Shown: positions 1 through 13,357, counted from the first letter of the stretch. The stretch is DNA of 64,000 bases from Trichobilharzia szidati (GCA_944472155.2 OX235273.1:84872793-84936792); one strand, 5' to 3'. Program-made: numbers and translations. Notes: generated by a model from the letters alone, not told the origin.

Positions 1-1786
1 CGATCTTCGACAGCTATGTGATGACAATCGCACTCACTAGGATCTCGGAAGTGTATACACCCACCAATTTGTTTACTTAATATCTAGTGAGTAGTTACAT
101 TTGAGTCTTGTAAGTTGTATACATATATATGTATAAATATTCTAAAATCTTCCAATTATCTTTTAATTAGCTAAATTTAGATGCTTTGAAAAAGTCTTTT
201 TAGTCTGTACTCGCACACTACCATCAAGAATCTTAGTGGCTCTAGCCTTATGCTTCTTTCGAAAATAATTGCTAACGTGGTTAAAGTATATCATTGTGAA
301 GTATTTTGTATAGTCCTAAAGATAAATTTCACTTCAAAGTACTCACAGGAAATTGGTGTTTTTTTAACTCATACGATAATTTTTTTAACAATACTTATAT
401 TAATGTGTTTGTATGATATCAAAATAGCATTTTATAAGTTTATAAATAAACATGGAATTATTCTCTGTAAACTGAATAAACTTTTCACCACTTTTCTTCC
501 CTTTGTTTATTGTTTCACACTGAACAACATTCTGTTTGTTACTTATGCATTGTGTTTTATGCATAATATAGTTACTTCATCAACATAAATTAGTTGAATA
601 AACTCTTTGTTGTTGTTTTGTGTTTGTTGTTGTGGTTGTCGTTGTTAGTCTCTAATTTGTTATATCTTCAGGTCTCACTCAGTACACTAGATATTTTTTG
701 AATTAAGAAGATTGTTTTAATGTGTAAATTTATCATTTATAGCTTTCTGTGTAAATGTCTTATTGGAACTGTAAAAGCAATACATTTTATCAACAATGTT
801 TCTCTTGAAATACATACAAGACTGATACGGTGAATACATTTTTCATTTTGAGTGAATAATTTGAATGAAGAAGTTGAATGTTGCTATTTTATGTGCTTTT
901 GATTAGTATTGCTTGAAAGCTTATTTATTCTGATAAGTAATGATCTAGAAAATCTCAAATTCTGTACACATTTTCTTCACAATCAAATGTGGTAGAATGA
1001 AGAAAATTTCTATTCCTACTATAGAGAGGTTTTGTTGAAACGACTAGGGCTTTAGTGAGACAGATGAGGCGTCACTATCTGCTTCGCCATCTATGTATTC
1101 AGACGAGACTGAACCTCTTCTCTGTCAATCCAAACCTATTTATGATAACAGTATTAGGGACATAACAGATAGTTTTACAGAATCCTTCTACTTCTTTCAA
1201 TGTCTTTCTTCAAAAATTGTAATGATCGGAAATCAGCATTTAGTGGTAATTTATTGACTGATCGACACAATATCTTATGGAAGATGGCATAACGCGATTT
1301 TTAGTTACAGTCTTACCACTGCATGAATGACCTCAACATTTTGCTTGCTTGAGAATACTGAACTGTGCACCGGAAAATAACTGATAAACTAGTACTGCTA
1401 TCCATACACTACTAAAGCACGATAATGGCTGTCTTTGCGTAATTACTGCTTTTGATTTGCAGCTTTTTAGTTGACAGCACGAAATGATGAATAATGCTTT
1501 TGGAATACAGAAAGATTTAGCGAAGAAATATTTACTTTTCAGTTAGATCCTCATCTCTGGCTCTACTCTAATATATATAGCATTTTTATTACAATACACA
1601 ACAGTTTAACAAACAAGTGGTGATATGTTTGCTAACAATAATTAAACAATGTCAACATGTTAGAATGGAATTTTGATTAATTTAAACAGCGTAGGGAAGA
1701 TTCCATGTAGAAGAATATTCAGCTGATTACACACTAGGCATTATATCAGTAATTATTTTGATCAATTATCATTGAATGAATGAAGT
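1..1786. other. Unassigned AT-rich non-coding stretch
   Basis: No protein family, RNA gene or repeat boundary is recognisable here. There is a GTT-rich low-complexity run near 600-650. A short plus-strand frame at about 1050-1250 reads like protein (Ser, Asp and Glu rich, with a DETEPLL acidic-dileucine string) and sits behind a possible TTTAG acceptor. A second frame over the same bases is also open, so the coding evidence is weak. Confidence 0.4.
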
Positions 1787-1995
1787 CGCGAGGAAGGCCA
1801 TCGCTCGAGTGGAATCTCAATAACTGGAAGCGATGAGTGGGACGTCGGTGTAAGGGTGACATGGAGGGGATGGTGTGGGGAGGAGGAGATGAGAGATTCT
1901 GGGCGATCGGGGAGCTAGCCTGCTGATTAGGACAGCAGAAAATATGTTGTTGAAGCCTTATGTTCCACACGGAACCCAAGGGAATAATATTAATA
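1787..1995 (+). mobile_element. RTE-type LINE, 3' terminal fragment
   Basis: About 210 bp collinear with the 3' end of the large RTE copy at 40453-45020, including the GTGGAATCT...GAAGCGATGAGT stretch, the TGACATGGAGG...GATGGTGTG segment and the terminal TTGAAGCC...GGGAATAA signature. It ends in an AT-rich tail. It represents the last codons plus 3' UTR and is 5'-truncated, as is usual for target-primed insertions. No coding capacity remains. Confidence 0.7.
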
Positions 1996-4900
1996 TGATA
2001 TAATATCATTGACATTTCACCTGGCAGTTGGCAAATGTCTTTAAATGTTGCCACCAAAATTTCATCACTCACCTGTTTCATTCATAAGAATTGCACAGAT
2101 GATTAGAAAAAATACCTAGACACAATATTGACTCGTGAATCATTCCGCGTGTTGTGAACGAAACTTCGTCATTTCCCAGAGCACAGCTTGATGCAACGTG
2201 CCTCACAGTAGCAATCAGACTCGTAGATGCACATAGAATATGTGAAATTAGATAGTTTGTCTTAACATCTACCATGTAGATCTGGTTTAGTTATGGAAAC
2301 AAGGAGGGTATGTTGTGACCATCCAGTTTGGTTATCACAAATATCTATAGCCTTTGATTGACAAGCTAATTTTCTTGGTCACCTACATCCCATTTGACAT
2401 AACTACCGCAACCAGATTAATAAATTACTTATCCTATTAAACATGCTATACCCAATAGACTAGAACCACTGATCAGAATTCCACTGAAAGGCACACGTAC
2501 TTCTTAGCTATAAGCGCATTTCGTGATTTTCGCTACTTTATTACGATTTACTGGTTTAAAGTGCTTGATTAGGTTATCATGACTTAGCTAGTTTAGTCCT
2601 ATTATTACACAACAAAATTATCAAATTCTGACTTTTAAGGAGTAAGTACAATACGCATTCATTCATTACCTGGCGAAGGATTTGTGTCCACTTGTACTAG
2701 TGAATAAACAAAATAAAACATTCGATCCACATCCAAAGCAACCTGTCAATCACTAGCTACCATGATAATTCACACTCTGAAGACTCCTCACAAGGTCGAC
2801 AAGGCATTACAACTAAGTTCATCCTATTAACCTCAAACATTAAATGCAAACATGTGGACTGAATAACAACTACGTAATATTCTGAAACACAGAAAAATTA
2901 ACACACTCCAGAAGTAAGCTGTTCGTTGTTCTATCTTTTCCTTTCAATGACCACGCTTCTAGATGTTCCTGAGGGCGTCTAGATAACGTACTTCTTTGTA
3001 AACTTTACTCCACAGGAGCAAGTGAACTGATAAATACACGTAGAAGTTTCCAACAGCGGTATCCTCTGTTTGACTTTGTGAGGAACAGGAGAATGTGTAG
3101 ACAGAGAGGGGGATGAAGTGGTGCAACAACATACTTTCTTCAAATCACTCTCAACAGACAGTTTATGTCTTTTGAATTTTAAATGTATAATTAGTTACTT
3201 TCTTGAGACATTTGGGGTTTCACAGAGAACCGATCATTTTATTTCAGCTTTTATCGACGAAGCAGCTTGGATACACATTCTTAATCACAGTGTTACTCTG
3301 ATGAAAGGCTCCAAATAATTTATCAGTATGCATTCGGTACAGGTGAGGTGCAAGTGAGTGACTCCATCCATAAAGAAAATTACTTCCACTGAATTTTAGA
3401 TTTACGGCCATTAATTACGAGATGGCTAAACAATTCATAGTCAGCTCTATTCGTACTAGTCACTAGGTTTGCCTCCAAACCGGGAATGAACACTCACCCA
3501 CCGGAGCTCATTGAACCACCACAACACATCTGTAAATTCGAAGGTGTCACCAGCGAGCTATTCCGATCCGCGATTGATCCCTATCAGGCTTATTATCTCT
3601 ACACTGATAGTCTCTCACTGCGTAACCAATATTGTGTCTTTGATCCTCACTGGTTCTGATTGAATTCTACCAGTGAAGCTCGAAACTGAGAAGACTTGAT
3701 ATAGTGGTGTAATCTGAATTACTTTCAGACGGATGAATGCAATCAGACACGGGTTTATTCGACGTCATAGATATCCCTTGCTGATGACTATCAATATGTA
3801 GGTAAGCGAAATCCGGTGCTTCCCGCTGATAGCCTTTGTCTATCCAGTAATAATCATTCGAAGTGCACTGCGATGGTGAGTCGCCCAGTTTGACAACCAC
3901 ATTCCGAACTCCATTAACAGAATGTAATCAATACCAACACTAAGATTATTACATCAGACACTAGTTACACTCAAGTGACTAACTAATTAAGCTGTATATA
4001 TGTAAATTTATATATATCATTTTGATACATCTACTTTGGTACATAATGTTGGCGATTTTGAGACGATAAGTAACCATGGTCACCGTGACGTCTCATTTGA
4101 AGCCAAATTAAATCTTTCTCAACTTCCACGTGGAACCGAATTTCCTTTCATTTATGCTGGCGAGTACATTACTTCACTTTCTAACACATTACTCCATAAA
4201 TCACCTCAGATACCTAATGCAAAGCGAACACTGTTCCAACGCTTCCTACTTCTTAATCTGCACTGTCATGCAGAGAAACATTCTATTCTACAACTACAAG
4301 TAGATTTCATACCTCGATGACTGCATGTAAGCTGAATTAAGTGAAATTGTTTTCCATTGTTATGATTTCTTCATGAACACGACTTGCATCTCTTTCGTGA
4401 TGTTTTCTTCTGATGACTGGTTTAATAAACTTTTATTATCGATTGCATTCATTGTTTTTCATTGAAATACGATGATTGATGAATCGTGTTTCAATTTGAC
4501 ATTATCAGTTTGTTGAAGATAATTGTAGTCTAAAAGATAAGAACTCAGTTCTCGATTTCGTCAAATCATCTCTGAAAACTGTGAAGTGACCTACAGCCTA
4601 CGCACAACTACGTGAGCATGAATCCCTTCCCAGTACTCAATAAACACCACAATACAGCTGATTTGATTTTGATTTTCATCTGATGCAAATCTAACTGCAT
4701 AAACAAACGTACCATGTGACCATCTCACTTTGACATCACTTGTAATTTGGAAGTAACACAACATATCTATTCAACAGTTCACTTATCTAAGTTTCTACAT
4801 GCTACAAACTTGTTAAATGCCTACGACAGCATTTCTCGTAAATAACTCACGAGTACTTGACTGTTAATTCATACAGTTCTATGGTGGATAGACAGACATG

Positions 4901-5249
4901 TTTTCGAATGCTCACATTCACCCGATATTGCTTCAGTTGAATGAGTGTTAGTCACCTTCAAATTTCAATATCTGAAGAACTGATGTGAACTGGTGAGAAG
5001 CTATAAGGATGAATTCACCAGGATAGAATGAATATTTTAAAGTGAGTGAAGATAACAAGAGACATGAAACACAAATATGTGCATCTTCGAAATAAGCACC
5101 ATCAAGAGAACACAACAATTTTTAACATTCTGAAATACACGTGAATAATATCATTTATTCATTTGAATATTCTATTGATTGATTAGTTGTTACCATAGCA
5201 ATTCACACTTCGAACTGTCTTCACAAGGACGACATTGAAGGACACAGAC
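1996..5249. other. Unassigned non-coding stretch
   Basis: No recognisable gene or repeat boundary. Short open frames here (for example 3667-3900 and 4036-4320) have no family signature and no supporting splice signals, and look like chance frames. Confidence 0.4.
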
Positions 5250-5282
5250 ATTCACGCACACAAACGCGCACACGCACGCACA
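5250..5282. repeat. CA/CG-rich microsatellite
   Basis: An imperfect run of CACACA, CGCACA and CACGCA units directly abuts the tail of the LINE that begins at 5289 (3' end). Confidence 0.7.
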
Positions 5283-5288
5283 AAGCTT

Positions 5289-7480
5289 CAATAATAATAA
5301 TAATAATTTGCTTTATTCCAAAACAGTACTTGTGATACAGAATGGAATTCTCAGCATTTTTACTACAGTATTGCATCCAGTTAGTACATTGTCAATAAAT
5401 AGAATTCTACATAGATTGAAGAAACCACAGTTCATTATTACAACAATACATTGGCATGTTCAGTAGCAAAGGTAAAGCTGAAACAGTGTTTGAAGGTGTT
5501 AGAAAAGTGGGAGCTGTCTTATTAACTGGCGTAAGCGAAAGAAGGAGACAAAGCAGCACATAACGGAGAAAGAAGAGAGAGGAAAGGAACAGAAAGAAAG
5601 GAAATGTTGAACCTATTGATGAAGTGGGTTGGAAAGATGAGATCCAGTTGTACTAATGACTATTTAATGAATTATAGGTGTCACGCCTAATGCTTTCTTT
5701 ATCACACAGAACGCGAGCTAAGTAGGGTATGGTTGAGTTTTTGTACTTGCTGGTACGAGCATATAGTTTTCTATATTGGCTTCTGGTTTTACCTGATGAG
5801 ATGCAAGGGGAGAGTTGTGAGTGAAGAGGGTGGTGTGAGTTAGATAAAATGGACTTGGCCCATTTTTCACATGAGTCCATGTGCCTGTCAACCAAAATAT
5901 TAACAAGCTGGTTAAGTGGCACGTTGCTTACTCTGCTGACAACATTTAACATCCTGCGTAATATGTTGTAGTCTTTCTTCAGTAGCCCAGGAAAAACTAA
6001 GGGGGAACAATAGAGAATAATAGGCAGGATGCGAGAATTAACGAATTGTAGGAGTAGGGGTTGGGTAATACCAGAATGTTTTAACTTCTTAATGTAGAAG
6101 GCAAGACGGAATATTTTCTTAGAAATTGCTAAGATATGAGACGACCAGGAGAGATCAGCAGATAGAATGACACCTAGGTATTTAATTTCCGATTTAGTTT
6201 CTATTTCAGTGCCGTCTATTTTGCATACCTCGTGAGAGCCAAACAGTTTGTTTAGGTCGGATTTATGCCTAAAGGTGAAATTGACTGTTTGGCATTTGGA
6301 AGGGTTTAGAGTAAGACCATTTTCCTTGGACCACTGGTTGATTTCTGACAGAAAGCCATTAAGTTTAGAGCAGTCGCTTTGACATTTGATAGGCAAAGAT
6401 GCAGACAGATCATCAGCGTATTTGACAAAATTAATGTCATTTGAAGATGGTAAGTCATGTAGAAAGAAGGAAAAGAGAAGTGGGGAGAGTACAGCGCCTT
6501 GGGGGACTCCGGCTTCAGTGAGTGCAGCAGAGGATGATTTACCTTTGTATACGGTGTACTGCTTTCTGTTAGAGAAGTAGGAATGCAACCAGTTAGTGAC
6601 CCAGGACTCAGTTTTCGTCAAAGAGAGCTTATTTAGAAGGAGACATCTAGGAACAGAGTCGAAAGCAGAAGTGAAGTCAAGAAACGTGCAGCGGACGTAT
6701 TTAGCACCTTTATCTAATGATGAGACGATGTTGTTGTGTAAGACAGCTGCAGCGTCTAATGTACTCCTACCCTGTCTATAGGCAAATTGTTTTGGGTCTT
6801 CGAAGTTTTTAAGGGAGGGTTCGAGTTTAAGAAGTATTAGTTTTTCCATAACCTTTAGAAACGGGGAAGTGATGGCAATGGGTCTGAACTTTACGTTCTT
6901 GCCATTTCCAGGTTTAGGGACAGGGACAATTTTGATGTCTTTCCATGCATCAGGTACGATATTTTTGGAGAAAGAGGCATTTAGGATGTTGGTTAGTGGA
7001 GAACACAACACATCTGCGCATTGTTTTAGAACATAGGCAGGTATACCATCAGGACCTAGGCTACGTGAGGGCTTGAGTGTTTTAAGACATTTTAGAACAT
7101 CGAGAGTATTAAAGTCATGAAAGTTTTCAGCAACATGATAGGTAACATTAGAGGTAGTTAAAGTAGAAGGACAGCGTATAAAAGACTGATTAAGAGCATT
7201 AACATCATAAGAGGGAAAAGTATTACAACGCTTACTATTACCAGTAATTTCATTAAAAAGTTTCCACATACTGATTGGAGATTTACATGATAAAAGTGTA
7301 TCATTATATATAGCATTAAGATTTTTGATTTCAGATTTGATCTGAGCATTAATCTTTTTGAGTCCTAACTTGTCTTTGGATTTGTACAAAGTTTCTTTTT
7401 TCCTGCGAAGTTGTTTGAGATAAGGAGATGAGAAGCGGTCGAGACGTTTGAATAGAGTTTGTTCAATGATAAAGACAGCT
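5289..7480 (-). mobile_element. CR1-like non-LTR retrotransposon, 5'-truncated
   Basis: The element reads on the minus strand. Its 3' end is marked by a (TTA)n microsatellite tail at 5289-5308, preceded by a TTTGGAATAAAG string, which is typical of CR1-group elements. The 5' end is lost near 7480, where the open frame breaks off, so the endonuclease domain is absent. Decayed relatives lie at 57850-59510 (plus strand) and 62812-63075 (minus strand). Its RT frame is intact, so it is younger than most repeats here. Confidence 0.85.
5653..7389 (-). CDS. Reverse transcriptase ORF of CR1-like LINE (partial, 578 aa from first Met)
   Basis: This is the RT region of an ORF2 polyprotein, which copies LINE RNA into DNA at a nicked target. 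Visible RT blocks in order are GPDGIPAYVLK (about 113), RPIAITSPFLKVMEKL (about 168), FAYRQGRSTLDA (about 200), LDFTSAFDSVP (about 235), GVPQGAVLSPLLF (about 295) and the catalytic YADD box (about 325). A thumb and C-terminal region follows, to a stop at 5653. The frame stays open upstream of the first Met to about 7470 (residues such as FKRLDRF and RRKKETLYKSKD), so 7389 is not a true start and the protein is N-truncated. The apurinic endonuclease domain expected upstream is missing. There are no in-frame stops across 1.7 kb. Clade assignment rests on the (TTA)n tail and general similarity. Confidence 0.9.
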   Translation of the reverse strand: MYKSKDKLGLKKINAQIKSEIKNLNAIYNDTLLSCKSPISMWKLFNEITGNSKRCNTFPSYDVNALNQSFIRCPSTLTTSNVTYHVAENFHDFNTLDVLKCLKTLKPSRSLGPDGIPAYVLKQCADVLCSPLTNILNASFSKNIVPDAWKDIKIVPVPKPGNGKNVKFRPIAITSPFLKVMEKLILLKLEPSLKNFEDPKQFAYRQGRSTLDAAAVLHNNIVSSLDKGAKYVRCTFLDFTSAFDSVPRCLLLNKLSLTKTESWVTNWLHSYFSNRKQYTVYKGKSSSAALTEAGVPQGAVLSPLLFSFFLHDLPSSNDINFVKYADDLSASLPIKCQSDCSKLNGFLSEINQWSKENGLTLNPSKCQTVNFTFRHKSDLNKLFGSHEVCKIDGTEIETKSEIKYLGVILSADLSWSSHILAISKKIFRLAFYIKKLKHSGITQPLLLQFVNSRILPIILYCSPLVFPGLLKKDYNILRRMLNVVSRVSNVPLNQLVNILVDRHMDSCEKWAKSILSNSHHPLHSQLSPCISSGKTRSQYRKLYARTSKYKNSTIPYLARVLCDKESIRRDTYNSLNSH

Positions 7481-9600
7481 TATCTTATGGACCTCAGGTA
7501 TGAAATGCAATCATGTGGGACGAGTGAGCATTTCAAGAGTTGGTTTGCAGGGATGTGATTGGTTTTGAGTTTGATCACTCATTGAATAGTTTGAGATGAT
7601 GACAAAACAGCTTACAAGTAATCTCTGGTATTCGGTGGTTCCCTGACTGACTTCACACTGTGATCAAACCTGGATAACAATCATGCAGTATCCTGAATCA
7701 CATCACTCTCTTGTTTTCCATTGTATCCATAGACATGTTGAAGTATCTCACAATTGATCACCGATCGGTGAAAAGTGGACAGGTGTGTTGAGTGGTTGAA
7801 ACGGACATATTGATAATGCGAAGTAGATGACTACGTAGTGTTTGGAAGATTGTTGCATTAGAGCTACTTTATGTTGAATGTGATAAGAACTGAATAATTG
7901 ATGACAACCATCAGTAAAGACAGTGTGATGATGCATTACCACTAGTTGTCAGTTCGAGCTGATCGCCTTCATCCCACGACTCCATGGTAACTGATGACGT
8001 AAATGTAATCCATGATACCGTGTACTACTGTATACGAATCAAAACATGCCTGATCAGTACTCAGATTGTTGTTGCTTTCAAGACGAAACGATGTGGTGTG
8101 GAGCAGAACACATTCTTATGAGACTTTTCCATTCAGGTGAATCACAAACCCTGTGTGTATTGTCATCTCCATCACAGCCTCGAAGTTCTTTGAAATATTC
8201 ACATTGAGATGCATAATCAATGAGATTGAGTATTAGAATTCTACTCATCGAGGTTTGTATGTGTGACATGACTTCGTTTCTCATCTGGCTACTCTGATTC
8301 TGTACAGAATACTGTGTTATTCTGTGTTTGCTGAGTTGCTTGATATTCTCAGGGGTGAAAAGAAAGGATCATTCGTGTGATTGCTTTAGTACATTTCATT
8401 GCCCATATAATGACAGAATTTTGTAGTCTAGACTATTCGTCATGATTAGATAGCCTTGTTTCTTATTCCGACAATATAATTCATGCAGTGGCCAATCGCT
8501 ACTCACATTTGATTTCAGTGCATGTATGTATTCATTGTTGTCGGTAGATTACCACATCCAAGGTGATTAAGTAATTCAGAAAAGCTTGTTTGACACCATT
8601 CTATTCTAGTACGACCAGATGTTTCTCAGTGATTAAATGTCTGTTTTCGCCTGATTTGTCAATCAGTGTGTTCACACTTTAGTGGCTCACTTATTTCTTT
8701 GATTAGATTGTAAATCGATGGAATTAGTGTTTGAAGTGCTAGTAGAAGAGAAGGTTTGTGTCACTTGATGGGAGGTGGAGTTTGAATAACGATGGACATC
8801 GTTCAGCTGTTTGACTGTGTTGTGAAATGTTACATGGTGGGTAATGAATCGGTTACCGATTTGTCGTGCTTGGTTGCATGTTCATGTAATTATAAGAAAT
8901 ATATTCCCACTGACGATTTTGACTTGATTGTGTTTTGTGTCCTGAAGATATTTACATGTGTGTTAATGTCAATCGTTGTGGTACATTCATCGTGATCTTC
9001 AACTTGAACTTCTCAGAGGTTCATTTGAATTGTGATCAAGATTGGACTGAATACCTCCAAAATAATTGGGCACCGCGTGAGAAGTAGACATTTGTAAATA
9101 TCATATTTGTAAAATCTCAGTGAAATTGAAATGAGTAATTCCAATGTTTGGTTCGGGAAACTGATCCGAACTCCTTCAGGGAAGTTAATCGAAATTAACA
9201 TCACAGAGGTTAATATATAGTATGGACACCTCTTAATTTTAAATATTTTTGTCCAGTCACATCAGTCAGGAAACAGGTATCAGCATGTATGATAATCAAA
9301 ATTGCATGAACTGTGATCAAAATGTGATCTCAGGCTTACAAATATTAGTCTACTTTTGTTAAACACTTTAAACAGAGTGTACTTTTCATCAGAATTTTAG
9401 TGATCACGTTCGACTAAAAGTTCATGGTCTGAGACAACTGAATATGAAAATATATGTGTGTATGCGTTATACAATGGTGTGTGTGTGTGTGCATTACTGT
9501 ATGGGTAGACAGTTATAAAACATTTATTAGCCTCTCCATAAGAAGATATAGACAATCGCGAATTTAGATCAAGTATGATTAATTAGTGATATATATTCAT
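7481..9600. other. Unassigned non-coding stretch
   Basis: No domain, tRNA-like head or LINE tail was recognised. A (GT)n run lies near 9474-9492. The few short open frames are unsupported. Confidence 0.4.
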
Positions 9601-9607
9601 TTTTATT

Positions 9608-9765
9608 TATTAATCAGGATTTGCGATGCATCAGCTAACATCACACCTTCACGTCTCTTCAAACTGTCGGGATTCACTCATATATGCAAAGCTTCTGCAC
9701 TCAGTCTTTCTTTATACGAACCAACAGCATTCTGTAGAACCTCAATCCTACCAGAGTCGATTTTG
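9608..9765 (-). pseudogene. Penelope-like element relic, C-terminal GIY-YIG-side fragment
   Basis: The minus strand translates to a fragment containing MGHKIDSGRIEVL, then SYKERLSAEALHI, a TGA stop, and NPDSLKRREGVMLADA. This order (GH.ID...VL...KERL..EA..I...N...REG..L) matches what I know of the tail of the GIY-YIG region of Penelope-like retroelements. One in-frame stop and no upstream RT show that it is a dead fragment. It differs clearly from the Penelope copy at 17556-19195, so it is a separate family. Confidence 0.55.
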
Positions 9766-10015
9766 TGTCCCATTCTCAGAGGCTGTTAACAGTTAGTGTC
9801 TGCATGCAGTTAGACCAAACATTCATAGTCTTTAGAGTTGAAATATTTCTACGTAGATGAGATTGAGAGAACTGAGTGTCAGTGAAAATGTTTGAACAGG
9901 TAGTAAGAAGGGAGATAGTCAGTTGATTAGAATGTAAATAAATCTAGAAATATGTCAATAAGTGAAATATAAATGTTTTCTATAGTTGGTTTGTAAGGAT
10001 TATTTATGTTTATAC

Positions 10016-10289
10016 CAGTTGATCATGGATTGACATCACTTAGAGAACCACTGAAAACCAAGGAGTACATGACAGCTGTTTCATCCTAGTTTGGAATCAT
10101 CGACAGTACGCACCCACTGCCAGGCTTCGAACCCAATACCTTCCGGCTACAAGGTAAGCTCGTACACCCTTCAGCTACTGGGACCCAATTCAATGGCCCA
10201 TGAATTCTAACTTCTACCAAACTAGGATGAAACAGCTGTCCAGTACTCCCTGCTTCTTTTCAACGGGTCTCTGACTGATATCAATCCAT
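10016..10289 (-). mobile_element. Foldback SINE with tRNA-like head and hammerhead-type core
   Basis: The left arm (10016-10094) and right arm (about 10217-10289) are imperfect inverted copies, sharing for example GAACCACTGAAAACCA, GACAGCTGTTTCATCCTAG and their complements. Between them, on the minus strand, is a tRNA-like head: an A-box-like TAGCTGAAGGG near 10167-10177 and a B-box-like GGGTTCGAAGCC at 10123-10134. The minus-strand body then carries GATGATTCC...GGATGAAAC, which resembles the stem II and GAAA half of a hammerhead ribozyme. The arrangement is a SINE-like unit whose 3' part has been duplicated in inverse orientation. The element is followed by a poly-A run. Confidence 0.6.
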
Positions 10290-13200
10290 GATCGACTCGT
10301 TAAAAAAAAAATATAAATGTATCTTTTATTCAGCACTGGGCTGTGTAATCTCCACCGAAATTGATGTATGCCTCAGTGAAATTCATGTGAAAAAATGAGT
10401 AGTGTTTTACATAATGGAAATAAGGTTAACAGATTCAGTAATGAAGTGGTGAGGTATTTTATGCACTTAAAATGTACAGATTTATTGTAGAATCTATCAC
10501 AAATTCATTTGAATTATCGAAATCGTGTCGAAGGTCACATTATCTTCTTGAGAAGAGGTTGCACTAACTGTTTTCATAATGAAGTAAATGATGAATTAGA
10601 CTGAAAATATCTCGACCGGATAATTTGAGAATAGACGCATCTGACCAATTCTATGTATCCCGTAATGATAAATTGACAATGAAAAGTGTTGAGAAGCAGT
10701 CTATCGCAGTGAACAATTCGAAATTCTGTGCCCAACAGAGTATTGTGTTGTCGCTAGGATATCTTGAAGATGGTATTCATACACATTCGAAAGCAGAATA
10801 ATAGTTACAAGTCTACCGTACTGTCTGGATTTGTTTATTGTCCACTGCAATTAATAAACGTTAATCATTAATTCACAGTTGCAATTTCACATTATAAACG
10901 TCATCCGAGAATACAAGGAAACTGTGTTGGATAACTTTAAGGATAGTGTAAACCGATAGGTACCATGAAATGTGCCCGACCTGGTCGTTTAGTTGGCAGC
11001 GTAATCACTTGGTGAACGGAAACATGGCGAAAAATGGACATGAAACAGTACTTCATTTCAAAGCCTTGGTTAGACTTCAATGATGAGTCTCAGAATACTT
11101 GGAGTATAAGTTGTGAATCAACAGACTACTGAAGTAATTAAGATACTATTTCTTTCAAAGTAATGTAAGCTGATTACATTCTAGCATAACTTGTTATAAT
11201 TGAATTACTCCTCACCTTTCCATACACAAACATTGTCTTTACTTCAACAACCATAATTTGTTCTCATCTTCACTTCACAACCAACAATAATCTCATTGGA
11301 AGAACAATGGACCTACTTACTACATTATCGTCAACAATTTCACCTGATGAAGTACACTCAGGTTCATTAGCAACACTCAGTGAACAAATACTTGAACATG
11401 AGTGAACTGTGAAATACAGAGAAGGGGTTAGACAGAAATATGTGTGTGAGGGAGAGAGTGTGAGTTGGAGCTTAGTATCAATTAACTTGATGGTTATTCA
11501 ACTTATTGAAGATGTACAAGACAGCGATGAGATTAGGCTCAGCATGTATTCAGTTCACAGAATCTCTTCTCTTATGAATATAAGTTGGGTAATCACTGCT
11601 ACTTATTATTGGCCCATCTGGAGTTTGCTAGTTTAAAGTGATTATAGTTTGTGATTAATACTCTACACGGAGATACTGTGTGGGACGATGCCACTGACCC
11701 AGGGACTACACCTCAATGTGTGGAACGGAGAACTAACTGTCTGTCCCATTGACTGGAATTCGAATAACTAGTCCAATCCGATCATCAATCCATGTCAATC
11801 AAGTACCCACGAGAATAAACCCTGTTGTCAATCGATATTCCCAATGACTGTGTCTGCATGCTTTGAAATCTTCTAAAGTCATCCATCATATCGATTGATT
11901 TAGTTCTTCTTCAAGAGTAGCTATGAGTAGATTTCATTGCTACCTCATACCAGTCTGAGATAGTTTTGTTGATTCAATCAGTCAACAGAGTACAATATAT
12001 CACTTACATGTCAACCACCAGATTCCACATTGATCATTTTCGTATTTTGTGTTCTTCTTCTTCTTAATTAATTAGAATCTGCCTACCTCATTTCATTCAA
12101 ATTACGAAGTAGAACGTGTTCACATTTTATCCGCAATAGTATTCTGTTTTGCTATTACGAAGTTGGCTGTGACACAAACACATACACGTATGTATATTTC
12201 TACAACTTCATTGATATCAGCAAAATGTCGCATAATCACTCACAGTGCATAATGATCAATAATCTGAATGCATGTTAGAGCATTGTGAATTGTGTTCGTG
12301 ACCGTTGTTCACATATTTGTTGTGCATTCAATTTTCATTATTATTATTATTATTTTGACTGAATGACGCTCAGTACGTAACTGCTTTAAGATGATTCTGT
12401 GGTGAACTTTCACAGCACTTCATGACGAACTATGTACGCTGAAGTCAATTCATATCTGAATTCATTGTAAACACTGATTCTGGTTTGAGAAGTCTTTCAT
12501 TTTATCACTCTCGCGAAATCCACTCCATAATTTCGAGCATTATATTCAGGAGGTATACATCATTGATGCTATGGAGTGAAAAGTGTAGGCTCTCCTTTGG
12601 ATAGTCGTTTATTCCGTGTGAAGGAAATGTTGTTCGAGTAGTTGTAATAATGCTTTCCGATTAGTTAGTGACTGGAGAGGTGAGAAGATGAGATGAAGAA
12701 TAATTTACATCATAGAGTTTTCCACTTCTGTAAGGATAAAAAGTATTAAATTATTTATTCAGTGAGACAGGAATCATCCTCTGATAAGATCGGATTCCAA
12801 TGGTGTAGAGTGTGTGGAGGCTGACCTACTTAACATTGTATTGAAGCACTCGAGTCGAAATAGTCGACTGTAGTGCTAGGAGTGCATTATGAGTTATTCA
12901 AACAGATCAACGGTCAGCAGACATGATCAGGTGGACAAGCTATTGGAAAGGATGGAACAAATTGCGTTGTCGTTTGGACGGTGACATATACACAGCAAAC
13001 AACACGGTGTCTGTTGTACCTTTTTGTACAGATTTCATAAGTTTTTTAGTTTCGAGTGACGAAGGTTTAAACACCACTTAAATTTGTACGAAACATTCTT
13101 AAATATACTTTGACAATCTTCGCCTACGGATAATATAGACTGCGACAGAATGATTTTTTGAGACATGACGCAGATATATACTAGGAAGTCATGTGAGTGG

Positions 13201-13357
13201 TTTGATTTTTCTACATACACGGATCATTCTGAAATGCTTGGACAAATATGTCCGATATCGTAGGCGCCTTTTAAAGTATCGACAAAAATATATACTAAAT
13301 TACGAGCTTTGTCGACTGAAGTAAGTGAAGAAATAGTAGATAAACAATGGCTTTCCA
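10290..13357. other. Unassigned stretch with two weak protein-like frames
   Basis: No known family was recognised. Two plus-strand frames read somewhat like protein. About 11195-11404 ends in ISPDEVHSGSLATLSEQILEHE and a stop. About 12889-12987 begins MSYSNRSTVSRHDQVDKLLE. Neither has supporting splice signals that I can defend. A (ATT)n run at about 12336-12355 could be the scar of a CR1-type tail. Confidence 0.35.

Noticed and set aside
250..588. 112-codon plus-strand frame
   Set aside because: Ile/Phe/Leu-rich translation in AT-rich DNA, starting at a weak context, with no domain or splice support.
4036..4320. 94-codon plus-strand frame
   Set aside because: Starts at a non-ATG codon, has no family signature and no flanking splice signals.
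8040..8095. CTGATCAGT...GACGAAACG as a hammerhead core
   Set aside because: No pairable stem II between the two boxes and the core box is wrong (CTGATCA).
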